A program made the translations under genes and the position numbers. A stretch of 64,000 nt of DNA from positions 266,490,202-266,554,201 of the forward strand of contig NC_134568.1 of the NCBI RefSeq assembly GCF_050947875.1. Reading direction: 5' to 3'. The DNA comes from Dermacentor variabilis. Lineage: Eukaryota > Arthropoda > Arachnida > Ixodida > Ixodidae. Below, piece after piece: positions 55,491 through 64,000 of the stretch. Numbering within the stretch: position 1 is the first letter of the stretch; the number at the start of each line of letters is the position of its first letter. The notes below the pieces were generated by a model. The model was not told the origin of the DNA. It did no database searches and worked only from the letters and a program-made list of their open reading frames with translations.

Positions 55491-57110
55491 AGAGTCGCTG
55501 AGTTCACGTGCGACCACTTACATAGTGTCGCCTAAACGCTACGGTGCTTCAGTGCGCCTTTGCGTCTGCGCAGCTTGCGTCACTCATACGCTTGACAAAT
55601 ATGCATGGTATTTATTTTTCAGAAATAGCAGAAACGCACCGTACACTACCCCAATTTCCCTCAGCCCCATGTATGGGAACTGCGAGCGATGAGTGGCAAG
55701 GCTGTCATTCGCTCGTTTCGTGGCTGCGTCGATTCTACCTATTCTCTGCCTCCATTCACTGCAAGTAAGCGCAGCAGTTTCTACAACGCTTTTCAAAAGC
55801 AGGGGAGTCACGGATAATTACAGCTGTCGAAAGGGTATTGTGGCGATGCCCAGGGAACTCCAGAGGGCATTGTGCACATGCAACGCGATGGAAAGGTCCA
55901 AACGAGTTTCTCGCATCGCTTTTCCTCTCTGTCACACTCCTGCCATGTATATGCACGCTCTGAACAACCTCCCGACGTGTCGTGCAAGATATCAGCAGCA
56001 GTAGCAGCCGCAGCAGCAGAAGGGGAAAAGTCGAAGGAAGAGGCAAAGAAAGATTCGCTTTAATATGATCAGGCGATAAGCCGTATGGTCGCTGCTCAAG
56101 TGTGTGCCGGGTGCCGCCTCAAGCAGAAACGCATTAGACACAAAGTCAGACAAACAGCGAAACAGATTAATCGTTGAGCAGGACTAACTCGGACTTGTTC
56201 CTGAAAAACGTACCTTCCCGACTTTTCATGCTAATATTTAGTGCATCCTAACCACTCGCAGAGCGATATAGAGCCTGAGGAATGTGGGTTTAAGGCCTAA
56301 TATGACAGTCCTCAAAAAGAAATATATTTTTTGCTGCAGGTAAAAAAACAAGTTGTTCAAAGACAAGCTGCTTTAGTAGTAATTGTATTATTACCGTAGA
56401 CAAAGCTAGTACACAGTACGTTGAAGTTTTTATACAAATTGACTTCAGTACCGCACAAGAGAGGCGCGATTTAGTCAAATACAAAAAAGGTCTAGTAAAA
56501 CGCTGCAGAAAGCCCATAGTGAATAAAATCAAGTATATGAACTCAAATAAAAGTTTAAGAACTGTAACTGCAACGGCACAAGCAATCAAAATAGGCAAAA
56601 TGCAAGATATGTGAATAGCCACCAAACGCATGAAATAATAAATTTCACATTTTATTAAAAATTGCATGCACATAGCGCAGAAACCAACTCAACAAATAGC
56701 CTGTGATGAGTGTCTGTCACGATAACGCAGAGTTCAAATGCGAAATGACGCATCAAATTCAAATGCGTAGTTAAAGTGTTGCTACAGCTGCCACAAAGCG
56801 AGGGCACTCCCATAGTTGATACTCTGTGTGCTAAATATCCAAGTTATGGTGGGGCTTACCCAGTTCTGTACTATCCGGCGTCCGATGCAATCTAAACTGC
56901 TGGTTAAAGAATCACACTGCTCGAGAAAACGTCAGATGTGGATAGAGTCTCAGCAGTGGCAGGCGGCATTGAACGTAACAACTGGGTTGCCACAAATTGC
57001 ATGGATGCGGTCGGCAAGAAAAAAAAACAGTGAGTGTTAATGATTTTTGCCTTTATACTGTGAAATACATTGCAAAAAAAACTATGTAAAGAAAAACCAC
57101 ACGATCAGTT
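55491..57110. other. Non-coding, nothing recognised
   Basis: Includes a CAGCAG-rich stretch at 55991-56018. Frames are short and unrecognised. Confidence 0.35.
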
Positions 57111-57119
57111 ACAGAACTG

Positions 57120-58636
57120 TTCTCTTTATTTTTTTTTTCGATAGAGCTTGTAGAAAAACAAAAAAATCATTCTTGGTGGTCCAGCAGACGCTGAGCAGCA
57201 GAAACTCGCTCTGAATACATCGCATGTATGAGCAGCCTTCGGCAGACAAGGGGAGCCCACGAAAAAGCTAAATTCGTAGACGCCCCCCCCTCCCCCCTTG
57301 GCACCGCGGCGCAATAAACTAGACAAGGGACCGAAAGCAAATAGATAGTATAACTAAAAATCAAAGAGGAGGGGGTATGATAGTGGCAGCCAGCGGCGTT
57401 GTCTCGTAGGTACTTCGCGAAACAAGAGTACGTTCACTTTCCGTTGCTGTTGCAATTATCAGGGGGTGAGTCTTTAAAACCGAACACACTGCTACAGCAC
57501 CTCGCGTACTTTGTTTGCCCAGAAGGAACCGTGGCTCGCATTTGCGGGTCGCTCCCTCGCTGCCCATCTCGCCAGCCAGCGCTCATTTGGATGGTAATCA
57601 TAGGAGCCGGTCTCGGCCTTTGAGCGAAAACGTTGCTTCCCATGGGGAAGGGGGTACGCAGTGAATGTGCAGGCGGCGCTAAGGCGCCTCTACCTTGGAG
57701 AAAGGGACGGTGTGGGAAGAAAAAAATAACACCGGAGAGCAAAAGCAAACAGTGAAGCAAAATCAGTCAGGCCTCCTCTTAGCGTGCGGAAATAGAGGGC
57801 GGTACAGTGCAAGCAAAAGACGGAGAAAAGGTTTTGCATAACAAGGAAAACTTTCTTTTTTCTTTCAACTCCAAACGAATTCATCTTTATTTCGTCCGTT
57901 CGGCCGAGAACAAGAAATAAGCCTCGCTCTCGTGCTCTTTTGTCGCCTCGGTACAGCGGCGCCGAGTGACAAACGGCGAGGCCAACGTACGAAGTAGCGG
58001 AACAGGATTTGCGTTTCGCGATTACTAATTACGCGTCGCGAATTGGTAAAAAGTGAGCACGTTTGCTTTCAGCTTTCGATGTCCTGCTCTTTTTCTTAAT
58101 TTCTTTTTTTAATTTTCAGTCAAGAAGCATGGAAAGCGCGAAGGGCGTCGATTCCTCTCCATGCCCGCTTTTGCGACTCAAGCAACTATGCCAGTGTTCT
58201 AAGTGTTTTTCGTTTGTTTTCTTAGTCACAGTTTCTTTTTCTCTTTTGTTAAGACCAGGAAGAACGAGATCGCTACGTCTTCGGTAGCCCTAATATTAGG
58301 GTAAAATTTTTTCAACATTAACGTTTAATTTAACGCAAGACAAATACACAAAATGCCTAAAATAGCGCTAATTTCGTAGCAGTGAGCCGCATGTCATATG
58401 TATAGTAAAATTTCAACGAGTTAGTAACACTTGTTAGTACTGGAATTCTTTGTGTGCTTGGTAACAAGAAAAGCTTCTCCTCGAATGTTCTCCGATATGC
58501 ATATTTTTCTCGTTTTTGCTTTCAGTGATGATAATTAAAGTGATGGAAAAGCACAAGAATACAATTTCTAGAGTAACTTTTTAAGTACTATTTCTCCCTG
58601 CACTTGTTGCACATTTAGGCAGAACAGTCTGAACGC
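57120..58636. other. Non-coding, nothing recognised
   Basis: Contains T and C runs (57128-57139, 57283-57297). A moderately GC-rich part at 57360-57720 has overlapping frames without a domain. Confidence 0.35.
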
Positions 58637-58639
58637 ACT

Positions 58640-58658
58640 CCCCCCCCCCCCCCCCCCC
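58640..58658. repeat. Poly-C run
   Basis: Nineteen consecutive C. Confidence 0.95.
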
Positions 58659-58714
58659 ATTTGGCCTATTTCCCTATTCTTCCTTTCTAACATAATAAAT
58701 TGCAACATCATCAA

Positions 58715-58716
<2 letters not shown>

Positions 58717-58751
<35 letters not shown>

Positions 58752-58791
58752 GCTGCTGCTGCTGCTGTTGTTGTTGTTGTTGTTGTTGTTG
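58717..58791. repeat. (TTG)n(CTG)n(TTG)n compound microsatellite
   Basis: TTG/GTT units flank a short run of TGC units over 75 bp. Confidence 0.97.
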
Positions 58792-58799
58792 AAACTAAG

Positions 58800-59285
58800 C
58801 CCGATGCTCTAATCCTTAGGCAACAATCTTTTTACTTTGATTCTTACATGGTGTTATTGCATCATGTATAATACTATATGCGAGAAAAGTGCAGGCACCA
58901 GACAAGACATCATATGTGGATGGCCTAGACAGGAACTAAACCCCAATGTGCGCACCATGCACCACAGAAACGCTAAAAGATTTGCACTGAATGTAGCGGC
59001 AACGACAGGCAATTATTTAAAATGTAGTGCAAGTCTGGTTGAATCTCTGTTAGGTTATATAGGTCCTTCAAGTGAGCAATCATTTGAGCTTACTGAAGTT
59101 TTGACCAAACAATGAACTGAGCGTTTATATCCAACATGCATGTCTTCCGCAGTCTATGCAGACCGATTAGGAAAAACATGTAAGATGGCACGTATTTTTA
59201 ATGGTGTGCAGTCAAGTATCGGATGGTATACTTATCCAAAATAATGCCTTTCTCGAGAGTCCTTTGAAGCACATACCAAAACATT
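58800..59285. other. No recognised feature
   Basis: A 92-codon plus frame at 58837-59115 lacks any domain I know. Confidence 0.3.
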
Positions 59286-59289
59286 ATTG

Positions 59290-59412
59290 CACTTACGCTC
59301 TTCTTTCCGTCTTTACTTCCCCTTTCCCTTCCCCTAGTGCAGGGTAGCAAACCGGAGGTTTTAAGTCTGGTTAACCTCCCTGCCTTTCTCTCATTTGCAT
59401 CTCTCTCTCTCT
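59290..59412 (+). repeat. LINE 3'-tail repeat, copy 3
   Basis: CCCCTTTCCCTTCCCC, GTGCAGGGTAGCAAACCGGA, CTGGTTAACCTCCCTGCCTT and a TCTC tail. Nearly the same as 43945-44060. No coding part adjacent. Confidence 0.78.
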
Positions 59413-59599
59413 ACAACTTATGAAGCAATGCTATATAGATTCAGGTACATCACAAAGGCGGCAATTCACAGTAGATACATAAATGTCTTTTCTACGCAGC
59501 CACGTTTTCACAGGCAACGTATCCGCTGTTGGACTTGAAGAAAAATATTTTTGTATATGTGGATAAAGGTGTCTTTCTGACAAGCTGAACTACTTCATG

Positions 59600-60655
59600 C
59601 CTTGGTAGCTGTCGCTGTGTTGCACGCTCATTTTCAAAACGGCTCTCGGATTGACAATCAGCCCTATCCAATGCCTCCCTGGGAAGTCACCAGCATCACA
59701 ACTAATAAGTCAGCGAAGTTACGGGGCAGCGATACAACGGGTAATATTGACGAACGCAATATCACCGATGCATCAAGCGCTAACACCTGTAAAGTCTATA
59801 CGGATGCTACTATCCTACCAGACAGTGGGAGGACATCATCCCTTAGTGCTACGCATAATTTCATCAGCGATCACCACGCATCGTTATCTTTCTACGGAAG
59901 CCAGCGCTCTGTAATGAAACTTCAAACCATCCACGACGCTGTGCAAGATGCCACATCTAAGCTGCCCACATTCAAACTACTAGATATATTCACTGATTCT
60001 TTAGCGGCTTTTGAAAACCTCAAGAAGGTTTACAGGGCGTTGGAAATCTGCGAGGTGATACACACTATGAATAGCAAAACAGCTGCTTGTGTCAAGGTGC
60101 ACTGGATTGCTGCTGGTACAACGTTGCCCTCCTAATCGAGATCTTGCGTCTATTCCCCTCGCACATCAACCCCTTAACTCAGTCCGAGCCCGTGAAAATG
60201 TTCTCCAGCAGATCACACGCGCTCTTATTCCACCGTGTGTCTGTTCCCTCTCCCTTCACCTTACTAGGGCGGAGGAAGCTGTGCTTAGGAGGCTTCGGGC
60301 TGGGGTTTCCCTTACACCGGCTGTCATCTCAACGTGGAAATGACCGGCCGCATTTACCACTGGGTGCTGCGTGTCCATACTGCTCAGTCCCAGTGATGGA
60401 GGCAGATGCGTGCCACCAGATGTGGACACGTCCAGACTTACCACCGGAACGGTCGCGTCTCCTACTGTGATCCGGCCTCTGCTACAGTGTCACAACTGAC
60501 TATGACCGCTGGATACATGATAACCCATTCCACAAAACACCGCTTCAATTCCTACACAACACAGGCCTCATAGCACACACATAATACACATATACACATC
60601 AATAATTATGCCTTAAGGGCAAATCTTTATGGCAATAAAAGAAAAGTAGAACGGT
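59600..60655 (+). pseudogene. LINE RNase H and C-terminal fragment
   Basis: The plus frame 59602-60135 carries RNase H boxes CKVYTDATILPDSG and FKLLDIFTDSLAAFENLKK and the His-box-like VKVHWIAAGT. The sequence continues in other frames with LTRAEEAVLRRLRAGVSL and a C-terminal finger CPYCSVPVMEADACHQMW, typical of tick LINEs after RNase H. It ends near GGCAATAAAAGAAAAG (about 60630-60645), a polyadenylation-like site. The 5' part with RT is missing. Confidence 0.82.
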
Positions 60656-61638
60656 AAAGAGGAGGTGGGAAAATCACTTATATTAAATCTTTATACAGTG
60701 TTTTCATATCACTGTGTAGTGATATTCAGTAGAAAACCAGACCAAGAGGGAGTGCACAGCGAAATACGTGTACTTCCTACATAAAACCCCACAAACAAAT
60801 TAAGGACGCTCAGAAAATTGGGATGATACATAAGGTTGGGCTAAATCAGTGACCAAATTAACCTGTACGAATGATCGCAATATTTGTTCTGAAACATCAC
60901 ACACACAAAGCAAAGAAACGACAAATTATCTATCTCGTCTGTTAGGCTCGTAAGTTGTTCCTATAGCTACAATAATATCTTACGTACTGCAGATTCTTCG
61001 TTGTGCTAGGAATTAAATTCAACGTTTTCCCAAAAATACTCGCAACTCGTGTTTTTTTTTTGGTCTTCGTTGGGCCACAGTCGCACGCATACTTATTTCG
61101 TGCCAAAGCCGACTAGCTCTTTCTGATGGTCGTCGCATGTTGATTATGATGATGATTTTCATATTGCGGCACATACTCTCACCGGCAGGTTGGCCAAGAA
61201 GTGGCCCAGTACACTGAAAATAAACAATAAGAAATGAAGAAATACAAGCCGGGGAGGTCGGGGTTGTCACATTGCTATATAGCACGAGTGCGCGAGAGCA
61301 CATGCGCGTGCACCAGTTTCATTTACGCCAAAGACGCAGAAATGAAATGGGCAAGTTTACACAGCATTTGGTTAACCACTTCAGGAAAGCTCCGCTCCAC
61401 ATAGATACCAAGATGTGCTTTGGATCTGCATATTTACAACAAATAATTATGCTCTGGCTCTCAATCAAGCCTATGTAAATATTCGCAATTTTGTGCCGTG
61501 TTCTTCGTATACGGTGAGGGTTTTCTTTTTTTTCTCTAAGAAATCGCAAAAGGGTTTTTACTATATCGATTTTTCTTTCTCTATACTTTTTTGGTTGTTC
61601 AGTGTTTTCATTTCTTAGCAACAAATTTGGGTACCGGG
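60656..61638. other. Non-coding, nothing recognised
   Basis: AT-rich DNA without recognised features. Confidence 0.35.
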
Positions 61639-61649
61639 GTTTCTGGGGT
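61639..61649 (+). repeat. SINE target-site duplication, left
   Basis: GTTTCTGGGGT, matching GTTTCCGGGGT at 61893-61903 with one mismatch. Confidence 0.75.
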
Positions 61650-61892
61650 TACCCGCCGTGGGTGTTATTGTGGATATATGGTGTAGGGCTGCTAAGCACG
61701 GGCTCGCGGGATTGAATCCCGGCCACAGCGGCCACTTTTCAATGAGAGCGAAATGCGAAAACACCCGTGTACTTAGATTTAGGTGTATGTCAAAGAACCC
61801 CAGGCTGTCCAAATTTACGGAGTCCTCCACTACGGTGTGCCTCATAAGCAGATCGTGGTTTTGACACGTAAAACCCCGTAATTTAATTTTCA
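61650..61892 (+). mobile_element. Ruka-like SINE, near full length
   Basis: CCCGCCGTGGGTGTTATTG, GCGGGATTGAATCCCGGCC, ACTTAGATTTAGGTGTATGT, CCTCATAAGCAGATCG and GTAAAACCCCGTAATTTAA. Flanked by an 11-bp duplication with one mismatch. The A box is changed relative to 18294-18526. Confidence 0.92.
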
Positions 61893-61903
61893 GTTTCCGG
61901 GGT
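61893..61903 (+). repeat. SINE target-site duplication, right
   Basis: GTTTCCGGGGT. Confidence 0.75.
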
Positions 61904-62350
61904 AGCCGAAATTATCCTTTAACTGCAGTTAATAAACAAAAAATAAAGAACAAAACAACATAGCTGGCGGAATATAATGGACACAAAATGTCAACAGCAA
62001 CACAATGCCTTAGAAGAAACGATAATTGTTTATAACTAATACAATAAAATCAAACTGCTGCCGTATAATCAGTACGAATGAGAGTTAACTACAGAGAAGA
62101 CAACAGGTCGCCAAGGCAAATACCACCAATATTAGCAAAAAAGGCTAGTAAACTCAAAGTATCTTTCTTTATTAATAGAGTGCATCAATTATATGTGCTC
62201 ACTCAATCTGTAGTGAAATGTGCTGTATTTCGCCGCGAGGGCAGGACCACGTTCTCGGTGCACTCTTCTCGGCCACAAGTGTTTTTCGTAGGCTTGTGCA
62301 TACGTATTACAGCGATAGCTGTTATACGTTCATTACCCCAGTAGAACAAA
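61904..62350. other. No recognised feature
   Basis: AT-rich spacer between two SINE copies. Confidence 0.3.
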
Positions 62351-62351
62351 A

Positions 62352-62465
62352 AAATTAATTATTGGGGTTTTACATGCCAGAACCACAATATATCATAATG
62401 AGGCACGCGGAAGTTGGGAAGTCCGTAGTAACACCTAGGGGCGTATAACGTAAAACTATTCTATT
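62352..62465 (-). mobile_element. Ruka-like SINE 3' fragment
   Basis: TTATTGGGGTTTTACATGCC, CATAATGAGGCACGC and GTATAACGTAAAACTATTC are the reversed 3' half of the SINE; no head. Confidence 0.7.
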
Positions 62466-63344
62466 TTGATTTAGGTCCAATCTCGTGACGTCAAGTTTGC
62501 GTAACTGCCGACGCATGCATCGGGCGGTGACCCGCAGCATTATTTGAACAGCCCAATCAAACGCCCTCCTCGTCAACAGGATGAAATTTGGTTTGCTCTG
62601 AAAGTAAATCACGTTACCTGCCTTTGACAGGTGTTTCTTATCTACTTGGCTGATAAGAGGCGAAAGGAGCGCAGTAGTGGAGGGGTTTGGGTGGGTTCGA
62701 GCTAGCGCAGTGAAAGCGGATAACTAGATAAGGAGGGAGAAGCCGTCACCGGCGATTGGTCCGCTTCCCCTTGCTTAGGTGGTGTTGAATGGCAGCGGCG
62801 TGCAACGGGAGGTTAAAAATGTGGGTAAAACGAATCTTCAGTGAGGATGAGCTGGCACACCAACGTCGTATACAGTTTACGTGCGAAAGGACTCGACAAC
62901 GTTGTACTGGCGCACAAAAAATTTTATTGTACACAGAGAAATCCATTCTTGCCCGCAGCTCGGAACAGCCACCGCCAGAACTATCGGCGGGTAGCCATAT
63001 TCTACTTCCTTCAGATCATGGTAGTTGTCACTTATTCTGAAAAAAAAAATCACTTTGGTTCGGCATACTAATGCGTCTTGAGTGCGTAAACGTCTTTGAC
63101 GTGGTGAGTTTTCGTGGTTCCGTGACGTCGAGTGAGAGACAGGTGAAGTGGGCGCAGTCGGAACATTTTATGACCGATAGCGGAGGGCTAATGCCGGGAA
63201 AGGTGAATAATATGAAGTATTGCTGTTTTATTATTCGGCCCAATCATGCATAATCAGTGTGTACCCAATGATTATTTTTGACCAATCGTGGAGGGCAAGT
63301 TCATAAATGTAATATAAGCAGATTGGTATTCATAGTTATAAGTT
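62466..63344. other. Non-coding, nothing recognised
   Basis: An 83-codon frame at 62789-63040 overlaps another frame and has no recognised domain. Confidence 0.35.
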
Positions 63345-63525
63345 ACACGGCTCCTGGGCTTATTCAACGTGCACCTAAATCTAAGTACACAAGCGTTCTT
63401 GCATTTCGCCCCTATTGAAAGGTGGCTATCGTGGCGCGGAATGGAACCGTCGACCTCGAGCTTGGCAGCGCAACACCATAGCCACTTAGCTATGGCCACT
63501 TTAAGCTAAGTCACCACGGTAGTCG
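63345..63525 (-). mobile_element. Ruka-like SINE, 5' half with internal duplication
   Basis: CAACGTGCACCTAAATCTAA, GCGTTCTTGCATTTCGCCCC and ACACCATAGCCACTTAGC are the reversed body and head. Within the head TAGCCACTTAGC is followed by a partly repeated GGCCACTTTAAGCTAAG before the CACCACGG end, a local duplication. Confidence 0.8.
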
Positions 63526-64000
63526 ATAGTAGAAGACACCTAGAGTTGAAGTAAAAGCGACACTAAAGAGAAACACTAAGATTTACAGTGGCAAAGTAAT
63601 TTTTGCCTTTTTTTACAACTATTCTTTCCTATTTGGCCCCATTGTTCCTCAATAAACCTTCTTAAGTTTGTCAAGTTCCCTGTTTGGGTCCTTTAGGATG
63701 CAGTATAGTTCATCTTTACTGATAAAAAAGGTTTACTAGTGCTGAGAAGACGCCGTTCGAATCCATGACATCATAGGTAGGTGGTGCGGGAATTAGACAG
63801 GGAGATCGGAAAGAGGATTCAGTTGCAACCCATTCTCGGGAAGACGCCAACCTTGAGATATTAATTTCTCAACTTTGCGAAGAACTACGTTGGCGGCCGA
63901 GTTACTTTTGTGCTTCAATGGATAAAATGGCGTCTAGTCGGAAAATTAAGTGCAACGAGAATGCATTTTTACTGCAAGTTTAATGGTGCATATCTTGAAA
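63526..64000. other. No recognised feature
   Basis: No coding or repeat recognised up to the window edge. Confidence 0.35.

Overview
The window looks like repeat-rich, gene-poor nuclear DNA from a hard tick, probably metastriate. This rests on a tRNA-derived SINE resembling the Ruka family known from Rhipicephalus, long TA microsatellites, and the mix of Ty3/Gypsy, Penelope-like and non-LTR elements. I found no convincing host protein-coding gene. Almost every protein signal is a decayed transposable-element domain. Longer open frames in GC-rich stretches look like composition artefacts.

Layout. 1-4.6 kb: a dispersed repeat (about 286-612), an inverted-repeat relic (919-1341) and a Tigger/pogo-like end near 3.81 kb. 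4663-13323: a Ty3/Gypsy element with two ~180-bp LTRs. Its integrase region is split by a 3391-bp Penelope-like (PLE) insertion made of two copies in opposite orientation, flanked by a 10-bp target duplication. 13.3-14.2 kb: TA microsatellites, a long-TIR element carrying a tRNA-like cloverleaf, and a near-perfect 64-bp-arm hairpin. 14.3-27 kb: LINE fragments, SINEs, a short MITE and several GC-rich single-copy-looking islands. 27.2-36.4 kb: two long LINEs head to head, an RTE-like one on the minus strand and an I-like one with RNase H on the plus strand. A SINE with target duplication sits inside the RT of the second. 36.5-38 kb: a truncated LINE that appears to have split a SINE. 40.7-41.2 kb: PLE ends. 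44.4-45.4 kb: a large foldback transposon containing its own nested MITE. 46.0-46.6 kb: a truncated PLE with an inverted terminal copy. 47.5-53.2 kb: GC-rich islands, a decayed RTE-like copy and the second copy of the 286-612 repeat. 53.8-64 kb: more SINE copies, a second copy of the 17.8-18.2 kb repeat, microsatellites and a LINE RNase H fragment.

The elements are related by nesting, not by an operon or pathway: PLE in Gypsy, SINE in LINE, LINE in SINE, MITE in foldback. That gives a relative order of insertion. The recurring theme is PLE-derived inverted structures, from an almost complete pair down to short hairpins. The GC-rich islands are the best candidates for host regulatory or untranslated sequence, but I could not tie any of them to a gene.
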